Shown here in pieces: positions 6,267 through 15,595 of a DNA stretch of 33,926 nt. The stretch's first letter is position 1. Each line of letters opens with the position of its first letter. A program made the position numbers and the translations under genes. Origin of the DNA: Acidobacteriota bacterium (lineage in GTDB: Bacteria; Acidobacteriota; Terriglobia; Terriglobales; Acidobacteriaceae); the NCBI GenBank assembly GCA_003225465.1, contig QIAH01000400.1, positions 1-33,926 of the forward strand. The letters are read 5' to 3'. The notes below the pieces were generated by a model, which did no database searches, had not been told where the DNA came from, and saw only the letters and a list, made by a program, of their open reading frames with translations.

Positions 6267-8609
6267 ATGAAAAAAATTCTGATGTTGTCCTTCTGGGGAG
6301 CACTATTGCTGGTTAGCGTGGCTCCTCTCGCCGCTCAGAATAGCGTTGATGTTTTGAATAGCGGACCACAGCCCGCGAACACCGCAGGCTGCGCCGTTAA
6401 CCCGCAATGCATTCCGGCGGTCTGGTCCACGACCTCCAACGCGGGCACCGACATTAGCGCGGCGATAACCGCGAACTTCGTTTTCGATACAAATGGCGGG
6501 GCTTTGCCTACCGACTTTCCACCCGCGACGAGCGGAAAAATCTGCCTGGCCGATACTCGCGATCTCACCGGCACCACGCTGTTCGGCCAAATAGCCGCGA
6601 ACTGTCAGGTGGCGGGGGGCGTCGCCCTCCTGCTCATACGCGACAGTGGAGTCACCGCCCCATCGGCTATACCGGTGTTTGTCATATCTACGGCCAACGG
6701 GGACTTTCTGCGCAGTAATGTCGGATTTAGCACGACGACCGGCGTCTCCAATTACCCGGTCCGAATCAATGTGGCTGTGAACGTTCCCCCCGCCAACCCC
6801 ACTGGCCAGCACAACTGCCCCAACGGCCAGGCGGCTGCAGCATACGTTGGTCCGGGAACCGCAAATTACACGCCGAATGAGAGTCTATGTCTGCCCGCGG
6901 GAGCAGGCCAGGCGGTCGAGCCCAGCATGACCGTGGACTCGCAGGGCAACATCTACGTTGAGTCCATCCGCGGAGTCCCCGGCGGTCTCGACCTGTGGCG
7001 CTGGTATAAAACTGCCGATGGCGGGCCGAACGCTGACGGGACCCTCCCGTTCAAGTACGAAGGCCAGCCCGATTGCGGCATGTTCGTAACCCCGTTTTGC
7101 AGTGAGAGTGGATTTGCGCCGGGAGGAGGCGATGGCGACGTCGCTGTGAATGCTCCGGACCCCTCGAACGCGAACATTCCCAATCTAGCTGTGGTCAGCC
7201 TTAGCGCAGCGGAAGTTACAGGCAGCCACTCCACCAACCGTGCGGATACCTTCAGCACCCCGAATCCGGCCACCACCGGCGTGCCCTTCGACGATCGCAT
7301 GTGGGTCGATGGCTTCAACGATACCTCGCACGTCTACATGGAGTACCACGATTTTGGGACTACGTCCCAAATCTTCGTGCAACGCTCAAGCGATGGCGGC
7401 GAGACCTATAGCGGCGCCTTGGGTGTCGCAATTGACGCTGCGACCGAGCCTAGCGTCGGCCCGCCTTCCGGCAATATCGCAGGACAGATCAAGGTGGACA
7501 ACAGCAGTTGTTCCAGCCACGGCAATCTGTACCAGATCTTTGTGGGTCCAGACAATCCCGTGGACAACTCCAATAACAGCAGCGCCTTCTTCAACGCTGC
7601 TTACGTGGGCGTGGCTACAGGCGTAACTGTTACAAGTCCCGCGCTAACCTTCACCGACTACAAGATTTTCAGTTGTGGTGCTGGTTCCACGTGTCCTTCG
7701 GGGGCCGGTCTCGGCAACCTGTTCCCCGCGCTCGCGGTGGACAACTTCGGGTACGTGTACGCCACTTGGTCGGATAACACTGACGTCTATTACTCGTACT
7801 CGACCACTCTCGGGACGCGCTGGTCTCCGGCCATCAAGGTGACCCGGAACTCGTCCCAAGCCGGAAAGTCGAACGTCTTCCCCTGGATCGCTGCTGATGC
7901 CAACGGGCATGTGGCCGTTGCGTGGTATGGCGCCGATCAAGCCGGGAACTCGAACTCAGTTCCGGCGACCAGCACGCACTGGAACGTGTTCGTTGCCGAG
8001 AGCGTCAATGGTCATGCGATGTCACCGGCTTTCACGGTGAGCCAAGCCACCGACCACTCCAACCACACGGGGCAGATCTCAACCGGCGGTCTGACGGGCG
8101 CCTCCGACCGGAGCCTTGCCGACTTCTTCCAGATTGGGATTGACCCGAACCACCTCATCAACATTGCCTATGCAGATAACCATGCCGGTCCGTCTGTTAC
8201 GTACTTCACGCGGCAGAAGACGGCAACCGGCGGCATCTCTACCAAAGGCAAGTGTGCCGGCACCTCCCACGAAGCTGGCGGCAACGGTCACGTAAACGGC
8301 AAGCATGGCGGCCAGGCTCAGTTCAGCTTCAACTATGACGGGTCTGACCAACAAGCTGGAAGCGCGTCTTTCAGCGATTCCGGCTCAGGCGTCAATTTTC
8401 AATCCACGCAGATCACTGGAGCTACCTTTGATGAGGTCGCGCACACCGTGACCCTGACTGGATCTGGGACTGACAACGGCTCGCCGGTAACGTTCACGAT
8501 TGTCGCTGCCGACAGCTCGCTGGCGCCTCCAGGACTGTTTAGCATCACGCTCAACGATGGGTACAACGACCGTGGCAACCTGCTGGATGGAAGCATTACT
8601 GTCTACTAA
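6267..8609 (+). CDS. Large secreted sialidase-fold (BNR-like) protein
   Basis: A 780-residue exported protein. Residues 1-24 are a signal peptide (MKKILMLSFWGALLLVSV, cleavage after APLAAQ). The centre contains repeated short blades such as EPSMTVDSQGNIYVE, IFVQRSSDGGETYSG, FPALAVDNFGYVYATWSDN and FPWIAADANGHVAVAWYG. These match the Ser/Asp-box (BNR) style of six-bladed sialidase-like propellers. Active-site residues for sialidase activity cannot be identified, so a catalytic role is not claimed. The last 110 residues (from about HEAGGNGHVNG) form a separate beta-rich domain, FSFNYDG ... VNFQSTQITGATFD ... GLFSITLNDGYNDRG, resembling the post-COAP-1 type of C-terminal domain. Start and ribosome-binding site are strong, and a terminator follows at 8630. 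It appears to be a single-gene transcript, probably extracellular or surface-bound. Confidence 0.8.
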   Translation: MKKILMLSFWGALLLVSVAPLAAQNSVDVLNSGPQPANTAGCAVNPQCIPAVWSTTSNAGTDISAAITANFVFDTNGGALPTDFPPATSGKICLADTRDLTGTTLFGQIAANCQVAGGVALLLIRDSGVTAPSAIPVFVISTANGDFLRSNVGFSTTTGVSNYPVRINVAVNVPPANPTGQHNCPNGQAAAAYVGPGTANYTPNESLCLPAGAGQAVEPSMTVDSQGNIYVESIRGVPGGLDLWRWYKTADGGPNADGTLPFKYEGQPDCGMFVTPFCSESGFAPGGGDGDVAVNAPDPSNANIPNLAVVSLSAAEVTGSHSTNRADTFSTPNPATTGVPFDDRMWVDGFNDTSHVYMEYHDFGTTSQIFVQRSSDGGETYSGALGVAIDAATEPSVGPPSGNIAGQIKVDNSSCSSHGNLYQIFVGPDNPVDNSNNSSAFFNAAYVGVATGVTVTSPALTFTDYKIFSCGAGSTCPSGAGLGNLFPALAVDNFGYVYATWSDNTDVYYSYSTTLGTRWSPAIKVTRNSSQAGKSNVFPWIAADANGHVAVAWYGADQAGNSNSVPATSTHWNVFVAESVNGHAMSPAFTVSQATDHSNHTGQISTGGLTGASDRSLADFFQIGIDPNHLINIAYADNHAGPSVTYFTRQKTATGGISTKGKCAGTSHEAGGNGHVNGKHGGQAQFSFNYDGSDQQAGSASFSDSGSGVNFQSTQITGATFDEVAHTVTLTGSGTDNGSPVTFTIVAADSSLAPPGLFSITLNDGYNDRGNLLDGSITVY

Positions 8610-8629
8610 TAAAGGGAGATTCGACAACG

Positions 8630-8666
8630 CTGCGAGGCCGGCTCATATCCGGTCTCGCAGTTTTTT
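8630..8666 (+). terminator. Rho-independent terminator of the secreted propeller gene
   Basis: The stem CTGCGAGGCCGG/CCGGTCTCGCAG (one bulge or mismatch) has loop CTCATAT and is directly followed by six T residues at 8661-8666. It lies 20 bases after the stop codon. Confidence 0.9.
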
Positions 8667-8796
8667 GATTCGGAGAATTCCCGCTACCTCCGAGCTGTTC
8701 TTTTAGTGGCATTGAGAACCCTCGCGTCAAAAAATCCCGCAGTTGGGCGTTGCGGTTTAGGACCAGGGCGTCGGAGGGAGAGCGCCTTTTGGGGAG

Positions 8797-9447
8797 TCAG
8801 AAATTGCAGTGCCGCATCGCTCCGCGTCCGAATGTGGGCCCCAAACTGGAGACCGTGGGAGCGTGTCAAACTCGCGCCTGAGTTTCGAGATAGCAGACCC
8901 CCAGGCTGCGCATGGATTTGCCGACCAGATAATTGAATTCGTTAGTGTCGGTGCAACCGCCAATCCAAGCGATCCCTTCGCATCGGTTGAGCGTGCGACC
9001 GTGTATGTCTCTTTCGACGAAAGTCTCATCCCGCGTTTTCTTTACCCAGTGCGCAATCTCATCAATCGCCTGTTCCCACGCAATATCTTCCCAGTGATCC
9101 GAGCCGGGGCGGCGAACCTGCGGCTTCAAGAGCCGACGCGTGTTCAGGATGTCCTGCTCGAGTGAGGCTCCCTTCGGGCATAGCGTGCCGCGGTTGATGG
9201 GATGGTCGGGGTCGCCTTCGACGTGGATGACCTGGGGCGTTACATTCTTGGCTTTATCGCCAATGGTGTAAATGATGACGCCACAACTCACCGAACAGTA
9301 CGGACAGGTGGAACGCGTCTCCGTCGCTCGCGCAATCTTGAGTTCGCGCAGCTGGGCGTAGGCCGGCGCGAGATCAAACCCGAACAGCGACATGGCCACG
9401 CCTCCCAGCGTGGTCGCCTTCAGAAAACTTCTCCTGGTACCGTCCAT
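8797..9447 (-). pseudogene. Formate dehydrogenase-N/O alpha subunit, selenocysteine-containing, truncated
   Basis: The start is ATG at 9447, giving a twin-arginine signal (MDGTRRSFLKATTLGG ... PAYA). A [4Fe-4S] motif CPYCSVSC and LCPKGASLEQD follow, as in FdnG/FdoG molybdo- or tungsto-enzymes that oxidise formate in the periplasm. The frame meets TGA at 8866-8868 exactly where FdnG has selenocysteine: LETQARV-U-HAPTV, continuing SSLGPTFGRGAM. The bases just after TGA can form GGTCTC/GGGGCC around CAGTTT, a plausible bacterial SECIS hairpin. After GRGAM similarity stops and a TGA follows four codons later (8797-8799). About 800 residues, including most of the molybdopterin domains, are missing, and no beta or gamma subunit follows. 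Regulatory element A lies upstream. Conceptual start at 9489 is less likely because the Tat motif would be displaced. Confidence 0.85.
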
Positions 9448-9576
9448 GGGTCTGACCTTCCTTTTGCGGCAATAGGCGGAGTCATGCAATCAAAGAGTGT
9501 ACGCAGCCCGCGCGGTATTTCAGACGCAGGGTTCCCGAACTGACCGGTGGATGCTAACCGTGGGAGAAGGTCTTCA

Positions 9577-9658
9577 ACAATCCGTCGTGAGATTGAAGGG
9601 CGATTCGGAGCCTACGTCTATGGCGGAGTCCACCTTGCGTGGTAGGTAGCTATACTGC
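9577..9658 (-). promoter_or_regulatory. Element A of the 82-bp GTCGTA-N70-AATTGT family
   Basis: On the minus strand column 1 is at 9658 and column 82 at 9577. It has GCAGTA in place of GTCGTA, preceded by GAA, and GATTGT in place of AATTGT, 76 bp apart as in the six other copies. It also has C at column 20, TA at columns 39-40, T at column 50 and TCTCACGACG before the last motif. It ends 130 bp upstream of the formate dehydrogenase start and points toward it. Confidence 0.7.
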
Positions 9659-10025
9659 TTCGGCAGTAGGACAGGCAGCGGGCACTCTGATCAGAATTGT
9701 TTGGTACGATCTTCAAGAGCCACGCTCGGAATTTGAGACTTCTTGCCATGATAATGTCGTTTTGTGCTTCCGGGTGTTGCGAAAGTACCTGCAGCATCTC
9801 GCGCTGCAATTCAGGGTCCCCGGCTATTCTCGCAAAAAAGCCGCTCCAGGCTTTCGGATTCTGCTCAAGGTGCTGAAAGATGTTCCTCCTGTGGTCGCGC
9901 CTTTGAGTGGAACAACCGGGAAATGCTCCAGCAACGTGACGGCCTGTGCCAGCAGCTCCGCGATCTTGCGTTTGCCAAATGGGTCGAACCAGGCAACGCA
10001 AGCTGGTCTTGAGAGCTGCTTGCAA
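9618..10025 (-). pseudogene. Frameshifted relative of the small helical protein at 28779
   Basis: Two minus-strand frames together resemble the intact gene at 28779. The upstream frame reads WFDPFGKRKIAELLAQ then LLEHFPVVPLKGAT. After a shift near 9890 the downstream frame reads RRNIFQHLEQNPKAW, FFARIAGDPELQREM and LQVLSQHPEAQNDIIM. The intact gene has HFPIVSLRDPTT, IRRIIRKLEREPKLR and KEILTILAKHPTAL in the same order. The repeated pattern of a short helix ending in a (D/N/H)P turn suggests helical-hairpin repeats. The end of this frame overlaps element A. Function is unknown; the frameshift could be real or a sequence error. Confidence 0.5.
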
Positions 10026-10050
10026 TTGGCGCGGTACCTCTAGAGCTAGA

Positions 10051-10132
10051 GTCGTATAAGGACCTCTGACCAGGAGCGTACCCGGCGTTACGCGCCTTCT
10101 CTGAAGCGGATTTCATTCTCACGATGAATTGT
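10051..10132 (+). promoter_or_regulatory. Element B of the 82-bp GTCGTA-N70-AATTGT family
   Basis: GTCGTATAAG starts at 10051 and AATTGT at 10127, with the conserved CTGAC at columns 16-20, TA at columns 39-40 and TTCATTCTCACGATG before AATTGT. It ends 31 bp before the first possible start of the FecR/DUF6600 gene, in the same orientation. Confidence 0.75.
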
Positions 10133-10163
10133 TGTAGGTGTCGGCAGTCACTAGCATCGGAAT

Positions 10164-12047
10164 GTGGGAGGCATTCGAGAAAATCCCACAGCGGTCGTGA
10201 TGGGCCGGCACGCGCGAATGGTTATGCAACATAAGATCAAATCCCAAAGACTGCGGGGCTGGCGGTTGGTGGTGTTTGTGTCGCTGCTGTTGGCTCGTCC
10301 ATCGTGGTGCCTCCCAGCACAAGCTTCTCCCTCCAGCCAAGAGAACGTGCCAGCAAGCGATCCGCCCGCCCGAGTCGCTCGCATCAGCCAGCTAAAGGGA
10401 AAGGTTTCGTTCTTGCGGGCCGGCGTGGATCAATGGAGTGAAGCAGCACTCAACTTTCCGGCAACGACGGGCGATCGCATCTACACCGACAACGGAGCCA
10501 GGGCGGAACTCGAGGTCGGGCCTTACACGATCCGGTTGTGGGAAAAGACGGACGTGACCATAACCAATCTGAACGACCAGATCCTGCAGCTTGGACTGGA
10601 CCAAGGCAAACTCCGCATCAGCGTCTCCCAATTGCCTTCCGGCAATACGGTCGAAGTTGACACGCCCAATGGAGCTCTCACGCTTCTCGCTGCGGGTAAG
10701 TACCGCATTGATTCCGACGCTACGCGCAACCGCACGGTCGTGAGCGTGAGCAGCGGTAATCTGGAAGTCACCGGTGGAGGAGTTTCGCAGATAGTAAACA
10801 CTGGTCAGGCTGTCGAACTCACGGGTCAAGACCCACTCCAGGTCAATTCTGTCACCATGCCTGCTCTTGACGACTTCGATATTTGGAGCGAGGAGCGCGA
10901 CCAGCGTCTGGCATCTTCTACTTCCGCAAAATACGTGAGCCCTTCTACTCCGGGCTACGAGGATCTGGACACCTACGGGCACTGGTCGGTAGTCGCTGAG
11001 TACGGGCCCATTTGGTATCCGGTTGTGCCCGCCGGCTGGGTGCCATACCGCTTCGGTCACTGGGTATGGATTGACCCCTGGGGCTGGACCTGGGTGGAAG
11101 ACGAACCGTGGGGCTTTTGCCCATTTCACTATGGCCGGTGGGTGTTCATTGGAGCTGCTTGGGGGTGGCTACCAGGACCGTTCGTTGCGACGCCAGTCTA
11201 TGCTCCGGCTCTGGTTGCATTTCTGGGAGGCCCGAGCTTCTCGGTCGGCATCGGCGTCGGTTTGGTGGGTTGGTTCCCGCTAGGGCCCGGAGAACCTTAC
11301 TTTCCCTGGTATCACCACAGCGGACGTTATCTGAACGAGGTCAACGTCACCAACATCCGGAACGTGACCAATATCACGAACATCACGAACGTTACGAACA
11401 TCAACAATGTTCACTACGCATATCGAACCATCGCAACCACAGCGGTGCCGAGGGACGTTCTTAGTAGTGGACAGCCAGTGGCTCACCAGGTGGTCCGAAT
11501 CAGTGCCCAACAACTCGCGGGGGCGGAGATTACTCCACATCCGACAGTCAACCCAACGAAACATGCCGCGGTGCCCGGAAAGCCCGTACCTCCTCCTCCG
11601 GTGCGGGCCCAGCACCTGATTGCCGCGAACAGAACCTCCCAAGTTGCCGGAAGACCGGCCCCGCCTGGAAGTCGGCAGCCGAACCCACTGGTAACCAGAG
11701 ATACGCAGCCAGAAGGAAACGCAAAACGGCCTCTTCCCCCTCCGCCAAGTGGAAGAACACCGTCTTCATCCCGGGAGCCTAGTAGTCCGCCACGAGCGAT
11801 ACCGCCGAGACTGACTACGAGGACTGCGCCACCGCCCCCGACGATACCCTTTGAGCAAAGGCGTCCCGCTATGTCGGAGCATCCGGGCCGCCCGCTTGAA
11901 CCGCCACAACTCGAAGACCTGCGAGTTGGAAGAGCGGTCGGCCCGATGCACGACAGGGAATTTCCCCCGCATGTGGCGCCGGTTATTCCCGAGAGACCAG
12001 TTCCGGTCCCAGCAAGACCGAGATTCTCTCAAATGAAACCCAAGTAA
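10164..12047 (+). CDS. FecR-domain / DUF6600 exported protein
   Basis: A protein of up to 627 residues. A hydrophobic stretch at residues 33-48 (RLVVFVSLLLARPSW) is a signal peptide or anchor. Residues about 70-230 form a FecR-like beta-roll (GDRIYTDNGARAELEVG, NTVEVDTPNGALTLLAAGKY). Residues about 270-345 are rich in Trp/Tyr/Pro/Gly (YGHWSVVAEYGPIWYP, GHWVWIDPWGWTWVEDEPWG, YGRWVFIG), the DUF6600 (YXWV) signature. Residues 391-416 are a run of NVTNI-type repeats. The last 160 residues are proline-rich and probably disordered. FecR proteins normally couple outer-membrane signals to sigma factors, but here there is no TonB partner and the role is unknown. Starts at 10200 or 10218 would give a more usual signal-peptide length; none has a good Shine-Dalgarno. 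Element B is immediately upstream. Confidence 0.8.
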   Translation: MGGIRENPTAVVMGRHARMVMQHKIKSQRLRGWRLVVFVSLLLARPSWCLPAQASPSSQENVPASDPPARVARISQLKGKVSFLRAGVDQWSEAALNFPATTGDRIYTDNGARAELEVGPYTIRLWEKTDVTITNLNDQILQLGLDQGKLRISVSQLPSGNTVEVDTPNGALTLLAAGKYRIDSDATRNRTVVSVSSGNLEVTGGGVSQIVNTGQAVELTGQDPLQVNSVTMPALDDFDIWSEERDQRLASSTSAKYVSPSTPGYEDLDTYGHWSVVAEYGPIWYPVVPAGWVPYRFGHWVWIDPWGWTWVEDEPWGFCPFHYGRWVFIGAAWGWLPGPFVATPVYAPALVAFLGGPSFSVGIGVGLVGWFPLGPGEPYFPWYHHSGRYLNEVNVTNIRNVTNITNITNVTNINNVHYAYRTIATTAVPRDVLSSGQPVAHQVVRISAQQLAGAEITPHPTVNPTKHAAVPGKPVPPPPVRAQHLIAANRTSQVAGRPAPPGSRQPNPLVTRDTQPEGNAKRPLPPPPSGRTPSSSREPSSPPRAIPPRLTTRTAPPPPTIPFEQRRPAMSEHPGRPLEPPQLEDLRVGRAVGPMHDREFPPHVAPVIPERPVPVPARPRFSQMKPK

Positions 12048-12123
12048 AAAGTTAAGGAGTGCTCGCCAATCAAACGAAAAAGACGGGCTTGTGCACGGAT
12101 ATATGGGCGGCGGATGAATTCAA

Positions 12124-12270
12124 TTGCAAACGATCCGAACCCTGGTCCCTCAATTCGAGTTTGGCTGGAACCTTGCACCAGTCGTGATCCGAAAACTCAA
12201 ATCCGGAGAATATCGAATCTATTCGCGAAACAAGGATTCCAGAACTGGAAAGCGCCACCGCACGAGCAAG
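12124..12270 (+). pseudogene. Remnant of a small KSGEYR...TGKR protein
   Basis: The frame gives VVIRKLKSGEYRIYSRNK then DSRTGKRHRTSKT. The first part matches a pattern I recall from short basic proteins in Acidobacteria (KLKSGEYRLYSRK...TGKRRNLGTF). After TGKR the expected continuation is not present and the frame runs on into low-confidence sequence until 12411. I treat it as a decayed or chimeric copy; no ribosome-binding site is clear. Confidence 0.4.
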
Positions 12271-12400
12271 ACGGCAGCCGGCAGGCTGGTTCCGGCCAGG
12301 CAATTCATCGTCGATGGAGCACGTCGCGGTTCGACGCGCGCAAATGGGGTCTCGAACGCGTCGGAGGCCGCCGGCGAGAAGTCAAAGGAGCCGGGTCGAT

Positions 12401-12931
12401 ATGCGAAGTGAAACACACAAGATGCGCGGAGGGGCCGCCGGTTGGAGGTGCACCACATGCGGTGGGCTCATCACCAGGATCGAACATGGTTGGGTCGAGT
12501 GGCTCGCCGCTGAGGACTCACGAGGAACCACCACTCTGAAGGGCCTTCGGCTTGTTCACGGTCCCTTGCGGCGGTCGGGAGCGACTGGAGGGTGTGGCTG
12601 CCAGTACGATGCTCGGCGCGAATTTCGAAATCATCGCAGCATCGTGGAAGGCTTACCCCTCGAAAGATTTGTTGGCGCGGATGGGCTTATGTTGCTGCTA
12701 GCGTTCCTGGCGGCGGACGAATTACCTAGAAATGATGTTCTCGAACTCGCAAAGAGAGTGCAAATCCCTGGCTATGAGCAAACCCGCGAGCTGTTCCAAG
12801 GAGCCATCAACAAAGGAGCTGTCGCACCTCTGATCAGACCCGGTTACTACTTGCAGTTCGAGATACAAGCGTTGTTAAGGTGGGCGGACAGAGAATCGAA
12901 CCGGGCGAAGATCGACCCTCTTGATGGATAA
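12401..12931 (+). CDS. Conserved-looking hypothetical protein with CxxC motif
   Basis: A 176-residue protein that I do not recognise. I chose ATG 12401 because AAAGGAG lies eleven bases upstream; an in-frame start at 12314 would add 29 basic residues of poor quality. The N-terminus has WRCTTCGGLITRIEHGWVEW, a zinc-ribbon-like knuckle, with GCGCQYD about 45 residues later as a possible second metal pair. The remainder is predicted alpha-helical (GADGLMLLLAFLAADELP, DVLELAKRVQIPGYEQ, LLRWADRESNRAK). No signal peptide or membrane segment. It ends 57 bp before the convergent APC permease gene. It is probably a cytosolic nucleic-acid- or metal-binding protein, but that is inference. Confidence 0.65.
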   Translation: MRSETHKMRGGAAGWRCTTCGGLITRIEHGWVEWLAAEDSRGTTTLKGLRLVHGPLRRSGATGGCGCQYDARREFRNHRSIVEGLPLERFVGADGLMLLLAFLAADELPRNDVLELAKRVQIPGYEQTRELFQGAINKGAVAPLIRPGYYLQFEIQALLRWADRESNRAKIDPLDG

Positions 12932-12988
12932 TGTGACGCCCTCCTGACCAGAGACGGGGACCCTCAGATGTGTTCTCGACATTGTCGA

Positions 12989-15215
12989 TCAATAATTGGG
13001 ACGATTTTCACGTTCCAACAAGTATCGTCGGAGCCGGTGTATCACCATGTCGCCTTTACCCTCGGAAATCTCTTGCTCCACTTCTTTCAACGCAAAATAG
13101 ACGACGTCGTGGTGATGCAAGTCGTGGCCATCCAGCTTCTGACTCAGTTCGCGCCAAAGATTGTGCAGTAGCTCAATCTCGCGGGGTGTGAGGTGGGGCG
13201 CGTGCGGCCCCAGATAGAAGAAATGCTTTTCTCCCGAATGAGAATAGATCTCCAGAGCCATCCTGGGTCGAGGCTGCGGCAGTCGCTCCCACGCCAGACC
13301 AATCAAGCGAGCTTGTTGATTGATCGACAATTTTGAAGACTTTCCCAATACCACCGTGCGCGACTGGAGACTAGCCGCAGCACGAACGATTCCGTCCCAG
13401 AGATTATTGGCCTCGACAACCGCCAATCGAACCTGTTTACCTTCTTTTTCAGCCAGGGCGACGACTTTGGTGAAGAGCACCTGCTCGATTGCGGTGAACA
13501 GCTGATCGGGAGCCAACTCGTGTTCGCCAGATGAAGCTCGTCTAACCACCCGCATGTGCAGCACAACCACGTCCTGTCGTTCCACGTTTGCCTGCCTAAG
13601 GACGAACTCCAGATGCCAAAGCGCGTGATGGTTGCCGACGCAAACCAGGAGGCCACCAGGTCGGCAGCCCACCGCCGCTGGGGAAAGATCGGATTGCTGA
13701 GTCAGCTGAAACTGGTCGCCATGGGTCCGGAGAAGGCCGTGTTTTTGTGTGAACCTTTCCGAGGCGGTAAAGACCAGGAATAGAAACGCGGAGAAGCTGA
13801 TGCCGGAAATAGTGGCCACTGGCTTCGTAAGGAGATTCGTGGCGGCGATTGCAAGAAGAGCCAGGGTAATGGTTCCCAAACCCAAGGGAATCTCAGTTCC
13901 GTGAAATCTGAAGTTGAGAGGAACCCGAAATTCACGGGGCCCTGGTCTTTTGAAACGAAGTACCAGCACTCCCAGGCTTTTGAGCACAAAACTCCAGAGA
14001 ACGCCGAAGGCATAGGCCTCACCCAGTACATACACATTTCCGCGACTAAGAAAAATCGCAAGGAGCTGGAGAACCGCTACCACATTGATGATCCGGTAAG
14101 TTGTGCCAAACCGCGAATGTGGATGACGGAACCAGTCGGGCAGAACGCCATCTTCCGAGACCCGATTCAAGACCCCATTGGTTCCAACCATGGACGTATT
14201 CACAGCACCGGACAAGATCAAGACTCCGACGAGGACAACAAAGAGATGAAAGACTATCTTCAGTGAGTGCGGACCGGCAACGTACATGGTCAGCCCAGCG
14301 ATGAGGTTGTCAAAGAACGCCGTCCGCATCTGGTCGGGAATAATCATGACCGCAAAGAATGAGACGAGAGAGGTGAATACCAGGCTGTAAGACCAGCTTG
14401 GGGTGCTCGATTTCGCGGTAGACCTGGGCCAGGGTCTCCTCCCCGCTCATGGCCAGTACGGAATGACCGAGACCTATGAGAATTCCTAGGACTCCAATGG
14501 TCGGCAGCCGGCTACCCCGCAGCCAGCCCAGCGCTTCCGGAGAGAAGTGCAGGTTTTGGGGGAGCGGCCAGGGAGGCAAGTGCGCTCCTCGAACAACGAG
14601 AGTATAGGAGCACCACGCGATCAGAAGTGCCACCATGGCGGTGGTGATATACATGATGCGGAGCGCTTTTTCGCTGCTCTCCGGAATGCCCTTGATGTTG
14701 ACCCACCAAAAGTACACAGTCACGAGAGCAGCGAAGGAGGCGGCCGCAAAATCTCTCGACAGGTGCACGTCAAGCCGTGCATAGCGAAATAGCTCATTCA
14801 AAAACCCGACAAGGTACTGGCCTGCCGACACGCCACTTATCGGCCCAGTGCGGACGTAATCAAACAGTAGTGCTGAGACCGAGATCTTGGCCATGGTGAC
14901 GCCCATGGCCTCTTTCACGACCCGGTACACGCCGCCACGGACGAACATGCCGCAACTCTCGATGTAGACCGACCGCACAGCATACGACAGCAGCATAACC
15001 GCCAGAATGAACCAGGGCGCGGCCTTCCCCACGGCTTGCTCAGCGATGCCGCCCGCATAGTAGGCCGAGGACGCCAGATCGTTCAAAACGATCGCGGCTG
15101 CACGCCAAAACGAAATGAAGGTGAGCATAGCTGTGGTCACCACCACGACCTGTGGGAGGTGACTATTAACGCTCTCGCCAGTCTTTCTTGCGGGTGTGAG
15201 CACTATGCGCTCCAT
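12989..15215 (-). pseudogene. APC-family permease with C-terminal USP-like domain, disrupted by a small deletion
   Basis: Two minus-strand frames form one gene. Frame 1 (15215 to about 14370) is the N-terminal half of an amino acid/polyamine permease: VVVVTTAMLTFISFWRAAAI, AYYAGGIAEQAVG, then membrane helices up to SGEETLAQVYREIEHPKL. Frame 2 resumes with YSLVFTSLVSFFAVMIIPDQ and carries the remaining helices, then a cytosolic domain (LLVCVGNHHALWHLEF ... RTVVLGKSS ... INQQARLIG) resembling universal stress proteins. Between HPKL and YSLVF only a few bases remain, whereas the family has about a dozen residues there, so a short non-triplet deletion near 14380 seems to have shifted the frame. 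Frame 2 could start at ATG 14347, but the product would lack half the transporter. Substrate unknown. It converges with the gene at 12401. Confidence 0.75.
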
Positions 15216-15595
15216 GGCCGAAATACCACGCGGACCAGCAACGATGAGACATTGCGGAGAGGTCCGCGCGGTCCGGCTATTTCTTAGACTGCGAATTTCG
15301 TCTTCACGTGCGATTTTCTTACGCAGCTCGCCAGGTGGCTCTACTGCTTAAGTCTTATAACTCGCTGTGACCTGAGGCTAAGCCCTTCCTACGCGTCCTT
15401 GCCGAATCTTCCTTCACTCTCCGGAGGAATTGTGAGAGTGACGTCCGGTTCGTAGCATCCCGGATTGGGAGCGTTGTTCTTCCAGGAGGCCGTTCACCTG
15501 CAAAGGGGGAGCCGGCAACCGTTTGGCGGGCGTCTTTGCATGTGTTCCTCTCAGGAGGCGCGTCTGACATGTCAGCAGAGGATGAAGGAGAGCGA

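Noticed and set aside
15216-15375. Possible eighth copy of the 82-bp element upstream of the permease
   Set aside because: ACGAAATTCG and TTAAGCAGTAG resemble parts of the motif, but the 76-bp spacing and the invariant TA and C columns fail.
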